Source of the DNA: Hippophae tibetana | Lineage: Eukaryota > Streptophyta > Magnoliopsida > Rosales > Elaeagnaceae | DNA length: 64,000 bases | Direction: 5' to 3' | Assembly: GCA_037013495.1 (NCBI GenBank) | Contig: CM072803.1 | Coordinates: forward strand, 50,729,627 to 50,793,626 | Shown here: one piece after another, positions 37,197 to 51,558 of the stretch | Position numbering within the stretch: the first letter of the stretch is position 1 | Layout of the letters: each line of letters starts with the position of its first letter | The notes under the pieces: generated by a model | What the model saw: the letters and a program-made list of their open reading frames with translations, nothing else | Database searches by the model: none | What the model was told of the DNA's origin: nothing | Position numbers and translations under genes: made by a program

Positions 37197-40089
37197 CCCA
37201 TGATCTATGATCATTTTCTTTCCGTTGTAAGTCCTAATTCCCCGCACAAGCAAATTCATGCAAATTATATTACCTCCATTCCAACTGGAAAAAGTTGATG
37301 GATAGAGGTTGTTTTAGACATCATTTGTAAACTTTTTGTTACCTAGCTAGAAAAATTGCTATTGTGGATGAACGTAATATGTAGCATCATATTTCACTAA
37401 CTCTTCCGGTTAAAATGGGTTTGAAACCTAGATTTCTAGGGAGAAAGGGACAACCAAAGGCAAATTCATTACGATGCCATCCAAAAAAACCACAATAACT
37501 AATAAATAAGTTAAGAATATTGATGTCAAAAATGAGTTTAAAATGCGAATTATTGATATCTTATTTAGAATAATCAACAAAATTTCAAATTTAAATAGTT
37601 TTGCATCATAAGACATAATAATTTCTCTTAAATATATCATAATTAATAGGAAATAAAACGCGTATTATTTATTTCGCGAACTTTCTTTTATAATATAGAC
37701 ATGAGAAAATGATTATGTTTTATTTTCCCTATATTGCTTTTTCCCCATGATCTATGATCATTTTCTTTCCGTGGTAAATCCTAATTCCCCGCACAGGCAA
37801 ATTCATGCAAATTATATTACCTCCCTTGCAAATGGAAAAAGTTGATGGATAGAGGTTGTTTTAGACATCATTTGTAAACTTCTTGTTACATAGCTAGAAA
37901 AATTGCTATTTTGGATGAGCGTAATATGTAGCATCATATTTCACTAACTCCTCCTCTTAAAATGGGTTTGAAACCTAGATTTCTAGGGAGAAAGGGACAA
38001 CCAAAGGCAAATTAATTACGATCTCCTCCAAAACAACCAAAATAACTTATAAACAAGTTAAGAATATTGATGTCAAAAATGAGTCGAAATCGAGAATTAT
38101 TGATCTCTTATTTAGAATAATGAAGAAAATTTCAAATTTAAATAGTTTTGCATCATAAGACGTAATAATTTCTCTTAAATATATCATAATTATTAGGAAA
38201 TAAAACGCGTATTATTTATTTCACGAACTTTCTTTTATAATATAGACATGAGAAAATGATTATGTTTTATTTTCCCCTTATTGATTTTTCCTCATGATCT
38301 ATGATCATTTTCTTTTCTTTGTAAATCCTAATTCCCCGCACAGGAAAATTCATGCAAATTATATTACCTCCATTCCAAATGGAAAAAGTTGATGGATAGA
38401 GGTTGTTTTAGACATCATTTGTAAACTTCTTGTTACATAGCTAGAAAAATTGCTATTGTGGATGAGCGTAATATGTAGCATCATATTTCACTAACTCCTC
38501 CTCTTAAAATGGGTTTGAAACCTAGATTTCTAGGGAGAAAGGGACAACCAAAGGAAAATTAATTACGATCTCCTCCAAAACAACCAAAATAACTTATAAA
38601 CAAGTTAAGAATATTGATGTCAAAAATGAGTCGAAATCGAGAATTATTGATCTCTTATTTAGAATAATGAACAAAATTTCAAATTTAAATAGTTTTGCAT
38701 CATAAGACGTAATAATTTCTCTTAAATATATCATAATTATTAGGAAATAAAACGCGTAGTATTTATTTCGCGAACTTTGTTTTATTATATAGATATGAGA
38801 AAATGTTTATGTTTTATTTTCCCCATATTGATTTTTCCTCATGATCTATGATTATTTTCTTTCCTTTGTAAGTCCTAATTCCCCACACAGGCAAATTCAT
38901 GCATATTATATTACGTCCCTTCCAAATTGAAAAAGTTGATGGATAGAGGTTGTTTTAGACATCATTTGTAAACTTCTTGTTCATAGCTAGAAAAATTGCT
39001 ATTTTGGATGAACGTAATATGTAGCATCATATTTCACTAACTCTTCCTCTTAAAATGGGTTTGAAACCTAGATTTCTAGGCAGAAAGGGAGAACCAAAGG
39101 CAAATTAATTACGATCTCCTCCAAAACAACCAAAATAACTTATAAATAAGTTAAGAATATTGATGTCAAAAATGAGTCGAAAATGAGAATTATTGATCTC
39201 TTATTTAGAATAATGAACAAAATTTCAAATTTAAATAGTTTTGCATCATAAGACGTAATAATTTCTCTTAAATATATCATAATTATTAGGAAATAAAACG
39301 CGTAGTATTTATTTCGCGAACTTTGTTTTATAATATAGATATGAGAAAATGTTTATGTTTTATTTTCCCTATATTGCTTTTTCCCCATGATCTATGATCA
39401 TTTTCTTTCCGTGGTAAATCCTAATTCCCCGCACAGGCAAATTCATGCAAATTATATTACCTCCCTTGCAAATGGAAAAAGTTGATGGATAGAGGTTGTT
39501 TTAGACATCATTTGTAAACTTCTTGTTACATAGCTAGAAAAATTGCTATTGTGGATGAGCGTAATATGTAGCATCATATTTCACTAACTCCTCCTCTTAA
39601 AATGGGTTTGAAACCTAGATTTCTAGGGAGAAAGGGACAACCAAAGGCAAATTAATTACGATCTCCTCCAAAACAACCAAAATAACTTATAAACAAGTTA
39701 AGAATATTGATGTCAAAAATGAGTCGAAATCGAGAATTATTGATCTCTTATTTAGAATAATGAAGAAAATTTCAAATTTAAATAGTTTTGCATCATAAGA
39801 CGTAATAATTTCTCTTAAATATATCATAATTATTAGGAAATAAAACGCGTATTATTTATTTCGCGAACTTTCTTTTATAATATAGACATGAGAAAATGAT
39901 TATGTTTTATTTTCCCCTTATTGATTTTTCCTCATGATCTATGATCATTTTCTTTTCTTTGTAAATCCTAATTCCCCGCACAGGCAAATTCATGCAAATT
40001 ATATTACCTCCATTCCAAATGGAAAAAGTTGATGGATAGAGGTTGTTTTAGACATCATTTGTAAACTTCTTGTTACATAGCTAGAAAAA

Positions 40090-41020
40090 TTGCTATTGTG
40101 GATGAGCGTAATATGTAGCATCATATTTCACTAACTCCTCCTCTTAAAATGGGTTTGAAACCTAGATTTCTAGGGAGAAAGGGACAACCAAAGGCAAATT
40201 AATTACGATCTCCTCCAAAACAACCAAAATAACTTATAAACAAGTTAAGAATATTGATGTCTAAAATGAGTCGAAAATGAGAATTATTGATCTCTTATTT
40301 AGAATAATGAACAAAATTTCAAATTTAAATAGTTTTGCATCATAAGACGTAATAATTTCTCTTAAATATATCATAATTATTAGGAAATAAAATGCGTAGT
40401 GTTTATTTCGCAAACTTTCTTTTATAATATAGATATGAGAAAATGATTATGTTTTATTTTCCCCATATTGATTTTTCCCCATGATCTATGATCATTTTCT
40501 TTCCGTTGTAAGTCCTAATTCCCCGCACAGGCAAATTCATGCAAATTATATTACCTCCATTCCAACTGGAAAAAGTTGATGGATAGAGGTTGTTTTAGAC
40601 ATCATTTGTAAACTTTTTGTTACCTAGCTAGAAAAATTGCTATTGTGGATGAAGGTAATATGTAGCATCATATTTCACTAACTCTTCCGGTTAAAATGGG
40701 TTTGAAACCTAGATTTCTAGGGAGAAAGGGACAACCAAAGGCAAATTCATTACGATGCCATCCAAAAAAACCACAATAACTAATAAATAAGTTAAGAATA
40801 TTGATGTCAAAAATGAGTTTAAAATGCGAATTATTGATATCTTATTTAGAATAATGAACAAAATTTCAAATTTAAATAGTTTTGCATCATAAGACATAAT
40901 AATTTCTCTTAAATATATCATAATTAATAGGAAATAAAACGCGTATTATTTATTTCGCGAACTTTCTTTTATAATATAGACATGAGAAAATGATTATGTT
41001 TTATTTTCCCCTTATTGATT
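40090..41020 (+). repeat. Segment duplicated from ~36810-37740 (offset 3281)
   Basis: GTCTAAAATGAG at 36980 recurs at 40261. GTGTTTATTTCGCAAAC near 37117 recurs near 40398. The B copy with AAAATGCGAATT, AGACATAATAATT and AATTAATAGG near 37540-37650 recurs near 40822-40930. The offset is six monomers minus the one-base deletion near 38980. The same B subtype also occurs at 26257-26803, ten to eleven kilobases upstream. Confidence 0.75.
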
Positions 41021-42595
41021 TTTCCTCATGATCTATGATCATTTTCTTTTCTTTGTAAATCCTAATTCCCCGCACAAGCAAATTCATGCAAATTATATTA
41101 CCTCCATTCCAACTGGAAAAAGTTGATGGATAGAGGTTGTTTTAGACATCATTTGTAAACTTCTTGTTACATAGCTAGAAAAATTGCTATTTTGGATGAA
41201 CGTAATATGTAGCATCATATTTCACTAACTCTTCCTCTTAAAATGGGTTTGAAACCTAGATTTCTGGGGAGAAAGGGAAAACCAGAGGCAAATTAATTAC
41301 GATCTCCTCCAAAACAACCAAAATAACTTATAAATAAGTTAAGAATATTGATGTCAAAAATGAGTCGAAAATGAGAATTATTGATCTCTTATTTAGAATA
41401 ATGAACAAAATTTCAAATTTAAATAGTTTTGCATCAAAAGACGTAATAATTTCACTTAAATATATCATAATTATTAGGAAATAAAACGCGTAGTATTTAT
41501 TTTGCCAACTTTCTTTTATAATATAGAGATGAGAAAATGATTATGTTTTATTTTCCCCTTATTGATTTTTCCTCCTAATCTATGATTATTTTCTTTCCTT
41601 TGTAAGTCCTAATTCCCCGCACAGGAAATTCATGCAAATTATATTACCTCCATTCTAAATGTAAAAAGTTGATGGATAGAGGTTGTTTTAGACATCATTT
41701 GTAAACTTCTTGTTACATAGCTAGATAAATTGCTATTGTGGATGAACGTAATATGTAGCATCATATTTCACTAACTCTTACTCTTAAAATGGGTTTGAAA
41801 CCTAGATTTCTAGGGAGAAAGGAACAACCAAAAGCAAATTCATTACGATGCCATCCAAAAAAACCACAATAAGTAATAAATAAGTTAAGAATATTGATGT
41901 AAAAAATGACTTTAAAATGAGAATTATTGATATCTTATTTAGAATAATGAAGAAAATTTCAAATTTAAATAGTTTTGGATCGTAAGACGTAATAATTTCT
42001 CTTAAATATATCATAATTATTTGGAAATAAAACGCGTAGTATTTATTTCGCGAACTTTCTTTTATAATATAGATATGAGAAAATGATTAGGTTTTATTTT
42101 CCCCGTATTGCTTTTTCCCCATGATCTATGATCATTTTCTTTCCGTGGTAAATCCTAATTCCCCGCACAGGCAAATTCATGAAAATTATATTACCTCCCT
42201 TCCAAATGGAAAAAGTTGATGGATAGAGGTTGTTTTAGACATCATTTGTAAACTTCTTGTTACATAGCTAGATAAATTGCTATTGTGGATGAACGTAATA
42301 TGTAGCATCATATTTCACTAACTCTTACTCTTAAAATGGGTTTGAAACCTAGATTTCTAGGGAGAAAGGAACAACCAAAGGCAAATTCATTACGATGCCA
42401 TCCAAAAAAACCACAATAAGTAATAAATAAGTTAAGAATATTGATGTAAAAAATGAGTTTAAAATGAGAATTATTGATATCTTATTTAGAATAATGAACA
42501 AAATTTCAAATTTAAATAGTTTTGGATCATAAGACGTAATAATTTCTCTTAAATATATCATAATTATTAGGAAATAAAACGCGTAGTATTTATTT

Positions 42596-44270
42596 CGCGA
42601 ACTTTCTTTTATAATATAGATATGAGAAAATGATTATGTTTTATTTTCCCCATATTGCTTTTTCCCCATGATCTATGATCATTTTCTTTCCGTGGTAAAT
42701 CCTAATTCCCCACACAGGCAAATTCATGCAAATTATATTACCTCCCTTCCAAATGGAAAAAGTTGATGGATAGAGGTTGTTTTAGACATCATTTGTAAAC
42801 TTCTTGTTACATAGCTAGAAAAATTGCTATTGTGGATGAACGTAATATGTAGCATCATATTTCAATAACTCTTCCTGTTAAAATGGGTTTGAAACCTAGA
42901 TTTCTAGGGAGAAAGGGACAACCAAAGGCAAATTCATTACGATCTCCTCCAAAACAACCACAATAACGTATAAATAAGTGAAGAATATTGATGTCAAAAA
43001 TGAGTCGAAAATGAGAATTATTGATCTCTTATTTAGAATAATGAACAAAATTTCAAATTTAAATAGTTTTGCATCATAAGACGTAATAATTTCACTTAAA
43101 TATATCATAATTATTAGGAAATAAAATGCGTAGTATTTATTTCGCCAACTTTCTTTTATAATATAGACATGAGAAAATGATTACGTTTTATTTTCCCCTT
43201 ATTGATTTTTCAACATGATCTATGATTATTTTCTTTTCTTTGTAAATCCTAATTCCCCGCACAGGCAAATTCATGCAAATTATATTACCGCCATTCCAAC
43301 TGGAAAAAGTTGATGGATAGAGGTTGTTTTAGACATCATTTGTAAACTTTTTGTTACATGGCTAGAAAAATTGCTATAATGGATGAGCGTAATATGTACC
43401 ATCATATTTATCTAACTCTTACTCTTAGAATGGGTTTGAAACCAAGATTTCTATATAGAAAGGGACAACCAAAGGCAAATTCATTACGATCCCATCCAAA
43501 ACAACCACAATAACATATAAATAAGTGAAGAATATTGATGTCAAAAATGAGTCGAAAATGAGAATTATTGATCTCTTATTTAGAATAATGAACAAAATTT
43601 CAAATTTAAATAGTTTTGCATCATAAGACGTAATAATTTCACTTAAATATATCATAATTATTAGGAAATAAAATGCGTAGTATTTATTTCGCCAACTTTC
43701 TTTTATAATATAGACATGAGAAAATGATTATGTTTTATTTTCCCCTTATTGATTTTTCAACATGATCTATGATTATTTTCTTTTCTTTGTAAATCCTAAT
43801 TCCCCGCACAGGCAAATTCATGCAAATTATATTACCGCCATTCCAACTGGAAAAAGTTGATGGATAGAGGTTGTTTTAGACATCATTTGTAAACTTTTTG
43901 TTACATGGCTAGAAAAATTGCTATAATGGATGAGCGTAATATGTACCATCATATTTATCTAACTCTTACTCTTAGAATGGGTTTGAAACCAAGATTTCTA
44001 TATAGAAAGGGACAACCAAAGGCAAATTCATTACGATCCCATCCAAAACAACCACAATAACTTATAAATAAGTTAAGAATATTGATGTCAAAAATGAGTC
44101 GAAAAAGAGAATTATTGATCTCTTATTTAGAATAATGAACAAAATTTCAAATTTAAATAGTTTTGCATCATAAGACGTAATAATTTCACTTAAATATATC
44201 ATAATTATTAGGAAATAAAACGCGTAGTATTTATTTCGCCAACTTTCTTTTGTAATATAGACATGAGAAA
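42596..44270 (+). repeat. Nine-monomer-offset duplication, copy 1
   Basis: This C-F-F stretch recurs about 4920 bases later. The open frames at 42896-43108 and 43425-43655 match those at 47816-48028 and 48345-48575, an offset of 4920 (nine monomers, three of them one base short). The private marker ATGATTACGTTTTATT near 43177 recurs near 48097. Confidence 0.78.
43358..43513 (+). other. Class F plus-strand open frame, 51 codons, basic
   Basis: ATG frame starting MARKIAIMDERN and ending with KQPQ and TAA. It has about 11 Lys/Arg against 2 acidic residues, with three His. In other classes the same frame lacks this ATG (ATA) and has TAG where class F has TAC at codon 14. Against the major class, several differences are synonymous (GAA/GAG, CCT/CCA, TCT/TCC) or conservative (AAA/AGA). 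Further intact copies lie at 43905-44060, 46638-46793, 48278-48433, 48825-48980 and 56478-56633. It could be a remnant of a coding sequence from which the satellite arose, or chance. I recognise no protein family. Confidence 0.3.
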
Positions 44271-47200
44271 ATGATTATGTTTTATTTTCCCCTTATTGAT
44301 TTTTCCTCCTGATCTATGATTATTTTCTTTCCTTTGTAAGTCCTAATTCCCCGCACAGGAAATTGATGCAAATTATATTACCTCCCTTCTAAATGTAAAA
44401 ATTTGATGGATAGAGGTTGTTTTAGACATCATTTGTAAACTTCTTGTTACATAGCTAGATAAATTGCTATTGTGGATGAACGTAATATGTAGCATCATAT
44501 TTCACTAACTCTTACTCTTAAAATGGGTTTGAAACCTAGATTTCTAGGGAGAAAGGGACAACCAAAGGCAAATTAATTACGATCTCCTCCAAAACAACCA
44601 AAATAACTTATAAATAAGTTAAGAATATTGATGTCAAAAATGAGTCGAAAAAGAGAATTATTAATCTCTTATTTAGAATAATGAACAAAATTTCAAATTT
44701 AAATAGTTTTGCATCATAAGACGTAATAATTTCACTTAAATATATCATAATTATTAGGAAATAAAACGCGTAGTATTTATTTCGCCAACTTTCTTTTGTA
44801 ATATAGACATGAGAAAATGATTATGTTTTATTTTCCCCTTATTGATTTTTCCTCCTGATCTATGATTATTTTCTTTACTTTGTAAGTCCTAATTCCCCGC
44901 ACAGGAAATTTATGCAAATTATATTACCTCCCTTCTAAATGTAAAAATTTGATGGATAGAGGTTGTTTTAGACATCATTTGTAAACTTCTTGTTACATAG
45001 CTAGATAAATTGCTATTGTGGATGAACGTAATATGTAGCATCATATTTCACTAACTCTTACTCTTAAAATGGGTTTGAAACCTAGATTTCTAGGGAGAAA
45101 GGGACAACCAAAGGCAAATTAATTACGATCTCCTCCAAAACAACCAAAATAACTTATAAATAAGTTAAGAATATTGATGTCAAAAATGAGTCGAAAATGA
45201 GAATTATTAATCTCTTATTTAGAATAATGAACAAAATTTCAAATTTAAATAGTTTTGCATCATAAGACGTAATAATTTCTCTTAAATATATCATAATTAT
45301 TAGGAAATAAAACGCGTAGTATTTATTTCGCCAACTTTCTTTTGTACTATAGACATGAGAAAATGATTATGTTTTATTTTCCCCTTATTGATTTTTCCTC
45401 CAGATCTATGATCATTTTCTTTCCGTTGTAAGTCCTAATTCCCCGCATAGGCAAATTCAAGCAAATTATATTACCTCCCTTCCAAATGGAAAAAGTTGAT
45501 GGATAGAGGTTGTTTTAGACATCATTTGTAAACTTCTTGTTACATAGCTAGATAAATTGCTATTGTGGATGAACGTAATATGTAGCATCATATTTCAATA
45601 ACTCTTACTCTTAAAATGGGTTTGAAACCTAGATTTCTAGGGAGAAAGGAACAACCAAAGGCAAATTCATTACGATGCCATCCAAAAAAACCACAATAAG
45701 TAATAAATAAGTTAAGAATATTGATGTAAAAAATGAGTTTAAAATGAGAATTATTGATATCTTATTTAGAATAATGAACAAAATTTCAAATTTAAATAGT
45801 TTTGGATCATAAGACGTAATAATTTCTCTTAAATATATCATAATTATTAGGAAATAAAACGCGTAGTATTTATTTCGCGAACTTTCTTTTATAATATAGA
45901 TATGAGAAAATGATTATGTTTTATTTTCCCCATATTGCTTTTTCCCCATGATCTATGATCATTTTCTTTCCGTGGTAAATCCTAATTCCCCACACAGGCA
46001 AATTCATGAAAATTATATTACCTCCCTTCCAAATGGAAAAAGTTGATGGATAGAGGTTGTTTTAGACATCATTTGTAAACTTCTTGTTACATAGCTAGAA
46101 AAATTGCTATTGTGGATGAACGTAATATGTAGCATCATATTTCAATAACTCTTCCTGTTAAAATGGGTTTGAAACCTAGATTTCTAGGGAGAAAGGGACA
46201 ACCAAAGGCAAATTCATTACGATCTCCTCCAAAACAACCACAATAACATATAAATAAGTGAAAAATATTGATGTCAAAAATGAGTCGAAAATGAGAATTA
46301 TTGATCTCTTATTTAGAATAATGAACAAAATTTCAAATTTAAATAGTTTTGCATCATAAGACGTAATAATTTCACTTAAATATATCATAATTATTAGCAA
46401 ATAAAATGCGTAGTATTTATTTCGCCAACTTTCTTTTATAATATAGACATCAGAAAATGATTATGTTTTATTTTCCCCTTATTGATTTTTCCACATGATC
46501 TATGATTATTTTCTTTTCTTTGTAAATCCTAATTCCCCGCACAGGCAAATTCATGCAAATTATATTACCGCCATTCCAATTGGAAAAAGTTGATGGATAG
46601 AGGTTGTTTTAGACATCATTTGTAAACTTTTTGTTACATGGCTAGAAAAATTGCTATAATGGATGAGCGTAATATGTACCATCATATTTATCTAACTCTT
46701 ACTCTTAGAATGGGTTTGAAACCAAGATTTCTATATAGAAAGGGACAACCAAAGGCAAATTCATTACGATCCCATCCAAAACAACCACAATAACTTATAA
46801 ATAAGTTAAGAATATTGATGTCAAAAATGAGTCGAAAAAGAGAATTATTGGTCTCTTATTTAGAATAATGAACAAAATTTCAAATTTAAATAGTTTTGCA
46901 TCATAAGACGTAATAATTTCACTTAAATATATCATAATTATTAGGAAATAAAACACGTAGTATTTATTTCGCCAACTTTCTTTTGTAATATAGACATGAG
47001 AAAATGATTATGTTTTATTTTCCCCTTATTGATTTTTCCTCCTGATCTATGATTATTTTCTTTCCTTTGTAAGTCCTAATTCCCCACACAGGAAATTCAT
47101 GCAAATTATATTACCTCCCTTCTAAATGTAAAAAGTTGATGGATAGAGGTTGTTTTAGACATCATTTGTAAACTTCTTGTTACATAGCTAGATAAATTGC

Positions 47201-47515
47201 TATTGTGGATGAACGTAATATGTAGCATCATATTTCACTAACTCTTACTCTTAAAATGGGTTTGAAACCTAGATTTCTAGGGAGAAAGGAACAACCAAAG
47301 GCAAATTCATTACGATGCCATCCAAAAAAACCACAATAAGTAATAAATAAGTTAAGAATATTGATGTAAAAAATGAGTTTAAAATGAGAATTATTGATAT
47401 CTTATTTAGAATAATGAACAAAATTTCAAATTTAAATAGTTTTGGATCATAAGACGTAATAATTTCTCTTAAATATATCATAATTATTAGGAAATAAAAC
47501 GCGTAGTATTTATTT

Positions 47516-49190
47516 CGCGAACTTTCTTTTATAATATAGATATGAGAAAATGATTATGTTTTATTTTCCCCATATTGCTTTTTCCCCATGATCTATGATC
47601 ATTTTCTTTCCGTGGTAAATCCTAATTCCCCACACAGGCAAATTCATGCAAATTATATTACCTCCCTTCCAAATGGAAAAAGTTGATGGATAGAGGTTGT
47701 TTTAGACATCATTTGTAAACTTCTTGTTACATAGCTAGAAAAATTGCTATTGTGGATGAACGTAATATGTAGCATCATATTTCAATAACTCTTCCTGTTA
47801 AAATGGGTTTGAAACCTAGATTTCTAGGGAGAAAGGGACAACCAAAGGCAAATTCATTACGATCTCCTCCAAAACAACCACAATAACATATAAATAAGTG
47901 AAGAATATTGATGTCAAAAATGAGTCGAATATGAGAATTATTGATCTCTTATTTAGAATAATGAACAAAATTTCAAATTTAAATAGTTTTGCATCATAAG
48001 ACGTAATAATTTCACTTAAATATATCATAATTATTAGGAAATAAAATGCGTAGTATTTATTTCGCCAACTTTCTTTTATAATATAGACATGAGAAAATGA
48101 TTACGTTTTATTTTCCCCTTATTGATTTTTCAACATGATCTATGATTATTTTCTTTTCTTTGTAAATCCTAATTCCCCGCACAGGCAAATTCATGCAAAT
48201 TATATTACCGCCATTCCAACTGGAAAAAGTTGATGGATAGAGGTTGTTTTAGACATCATTTGTAAACTTTTTGTTACATGGCTAGAAAAATTGCTATAAT
48301 GGATGAGCGTAATATGTACCATCATATTTATCTAACTCTTACTCTTAGAATGGGTTTGAAACCAAGATTTCTATATAGAAAGGGACAACCAAAGGCAAAT
48401 TCATTACGATCCCATCCAAAACAACCACAATAACATATAAATAAGTGAAGAATATTGATGTCAAAAATGAGTCGAAAATGAGAATTATTGATCTCTTATT
48501 TAGAATAATGAACAAAATTTCAAATTTAAATAGTTTTGCATCATAAGACGTAATAATTTCACTTAAATATATCATAATTATTAGGAAATAAAATGCGTAG
48601 TATTTATTTCGCCAACATTCTTTTATAATATAGACATGAGAAAATGATTATGTTTTATTTTCCCCTTATTGATTTTTCAACATGATCTATGATTATTTTC
48701 TTTTCTTTGTAAATCCTAATTCCCCGCACAGGCAAATTCATGCAAATTATATTACCGCCATTCCAACTGGAAAAAGTTGATGGATAGAGGTTGTTTTAGA
48801 CATCATTTGTAAACTTTTTGTTACATGGCTAGAAAAATTGCTATAATGGATGAGCGTAATATGTACCATCATATTTATCTAACTCTTACTCTTAGAATGG
48901 GTTTGAAACCAAGATTTCTATATAGAAAGGGACAACCAAAGGCAAATTCATTACGATCCCATCCAAAACAACCACAATAACTTATAAATAAGTTAAGAAT
49001 ATTGATGTCAAAAATGAGTCGAAAAAGAGAATTATTGATCTCTTATTTAGAATAATGAACAAAATTTCAAATTTAAATAGTTTTGCATCATAAGACGTAA
49101 TAATTTCACTTAAATATATCATAATTATTAGGAAATAAAACGCATAGTATTTATTTCGCCAACTTTCTTTTATAATATAGATATGAGAAA
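47516..49190 (+). repeat. Nine-monomer-offset duplication, copy 2
   Basis: Matches 42596-44270 with few changes: GTCGAATATGAG near 47926, GCCAACATTC near 48612 and CGCATAG near 49141. After about 49190 this copy continues into a C monomer, whereas copy 1 continues into E, so the shared segment ends there. Confidence 0.78.
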
Positions 49191-49199
49191 ATGATTATG

Positions 49200-50310
49200 T
49201 TTTATTTTCCCAATATTGCTTTTTCCCCATGATCTATGATCATTTTCTTTCCGTGGTAAATCCTAATTCCCCACACAGGCAAATTCATGCAAATTATATT
49301 ACCTCCCTTCCAAATGGAAAAAGTTGATGGATAGAGGTTGTTTTAGACATCATTTGTAAACTTCTTGTTACATAGCTAGAAAAATTGCTATTGTGGATGA
49401 ACGTAATATGTAGCATCATATTTCAATAACTCTTCCTGTTAAAATGGGTTTGAAACCTAGATTTCTAGGGAGAAAGGGACAACCAAAGGCAAATTCATTA
49501 CGATCTCCTCCAAAACAACCACAATAACATATAAATAAGTGAAAAATATTGATGTCAAAAATGAGTCGAAAATGAGAATTATTGATCTCTTATTTAGAAT
49601 AATGAACAAAATTTCAAATTTAAATAGTTTTGCATCATAAGACGTAATAATTTCACTTAAATATATCATAATTATTAGCAAATAAAATGCGTAGTATTTA
49701 TTTCGCCAACTTTCTTTTATAATATAGACATCAGAAAATGATTATGTTTTATTTTCCCCTTTTTGATTTTTCCACATGATCTATGATTATTTTCTTTTCT
49801 TTGTAAATCCTAATTGCCCGCACAGGCAAATTCATGCAAATTATATTACCGCCATTCCAACTGGAAAAAGTTGATGGATAGAGGTTGTTTTAGACATCAT
49901 TTGTAAACTTTTTGTTACATGGCTAGAAAAATTGCTATAATGGATGAGCGTAATATGTACCATCATATTTATCTAACTCTTACTCTTAGAATGGGTTTGA
50001 AACCAAGATTTCTATATAGAAAGGGACAACCAAAGGCAAATTCATTACGATCCCATCCATAACAACCACAATAACTTATAAATAAGTTAAGAATATTGAT
50101 GTCAAAAATGAGTCGAAAAAGAGAATTATTGGTCTCTTATTTAGAATAATGAACAAAATTTCAAATTTAAATAGTTTTGCATCATAAGACGTAATAATTT
50201 CACTTAAATATATCATAATTATTAGGAAATAAAACACGTAGTATTTATTTCGCCAACTTTCTTTTGTAATATAGACATGAGAAAATGATTATGTTTTATT
50301 TTCCCCTTAT
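49200..50310 (+). repeat. Segment duplicated from ~45920-47030 (offset ~3281)
   Basis: GTGAAAAATATTG, ATTAGCAAATAAAATGCG and GACATCAGAAAATG near 46260-46450 recur near 49541-49730, and ATTATTGGTCTC and AAAACACGTAG recur as well. The second copy has gained a stop (CATCCATAACAACC near 50060) in its plus-strand frame. This overlaps the 9-monomer duplication layout and makes domain III a mosaic. Confidence 0.75.
49919..50062 (+). other. Class F plus-strand frame, truncated by a late stop (47 codons)
   Basis: Otherwise like the 43358 copy, but CCATCCATAACAACC turns an AAA codon into TAA near the end. Decay in this copy argues against constraint on every copy. Confidence 0.35.
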
Positions 50311-51558
50311 TGATTTTTCCTCCTGATCTATGATTATTTTCTTTCCTTTGTAAGTCCTAATTCCCCGCACAGGAAATTCATGCAAATTATATTACCTCCC
50401 TTCTAAATGTAAAAATTTGATGGATAGAGGTTGTTTTAGACATCATTTGTAAACTTCTTGGTACATAGCTAGATAAATTGCTATTGTGGATGAACGTAAT
50501 ATGTAGCATCATATTTCACTAACTCTTACTCTTAAAATGGGTTTGAAACCTAGATTTCTAGGGAGAAAGGGACAACCAAAGGCAAATTAATTACGATCTC
50601 CTCCAAAACAACCAAAATAACTTATAAATAAGTTAAGAATATTGATGTCAAAAATGAGTCGAAAATGAGAATTATTAATCTCTTATTTAGAATAATGAAC
50701 AAAATTTCAAATTTAAATAGTTTTGCATCATAAGACGTAATAATTTCACTTAAATATATCATAATTATTAGGAAATAAAACGCGTAGTATTTATTTCGCC
50801 AACTTTCTTTTGTAATATAGACATGAGAAAATGATTATGTTTTATTTTCCCCTTATTGATTTTTCCTCCAGATCTATGATCATTTTCTTTCCGTTGTAAG
50901 TCCTAATTCCCCGCACAGGCAAATTCAAGCAAATTATATTACCTCCCTTCCAAATGGAAAAAGTTGATGGATAGAGGTTGTTTTAGACATCATTTGTAAA
51001 CTTCTTGTTACATAGCTAGATAAATTGCTATTGTGGATGAACGTAATATGTAGCATTATATTTCACTAACTCTTACTCTTAAAATGGGTTTGAAACCTAG
51101 ATTTCTAGGGAGAAAGGAACAACCAAAGGCAAATTCATTACGATCTCCTCCAAAACAACCACAATAACATATAAATAAGTGAAGAATATTGATGTCAAAA
51201 ATGAGTCGAAAATGAGAATTATTGATCTCTTATTTAGAATAATGAACAAAATTTCAAATTTAAATAGTTTTGCATCATAAGACGTAATAATTTCACTTAA
51301 ATATATCATAATTATTAGGAAATAAAATGCGTAGTATTTATTTCGCCAACTTTCTTTTATAATATAGACATGAGAAAATGATTATGTTTTATTTTCCCCT
51401 TATTGATTTTTCCACATGATCTATGATTATTTTCTTTTCTTTGTAAATCCTAATTCCCCGCACAGGCAAATTCATGCAAATTATATTACCGCCATTCCAA
51501 CTGGAAAAAGTTGATGGATAGAGGTTGTTTTAAACATCATTTGTAAACTTTTTGTTAC

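Larger units (their letters stand above)
9847..41571 (+). repeat. Array domain II: mixed A, B, C, D monomers with local duplications
   Basis: About 58 monomers. Most carry CTCCTCCTCTT, CTTATAAACAAG and GTCGAAATCGAG, which are rare outside this domain. Class order is irregular, but blocks of 3, 6 and 7 monomers are repeated in tandem (listed separately). A subtype with GGCTATTTCATG in the first quarter recurs at about 13.18, 17.01, 25.76, 30.69 and 33.97 kb. The first indel that breaks the strict 547-base phase is a missing base near 38980 (CTTGTTCATAG instead of CTTGTTACATAG). Confidence 0.85.
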
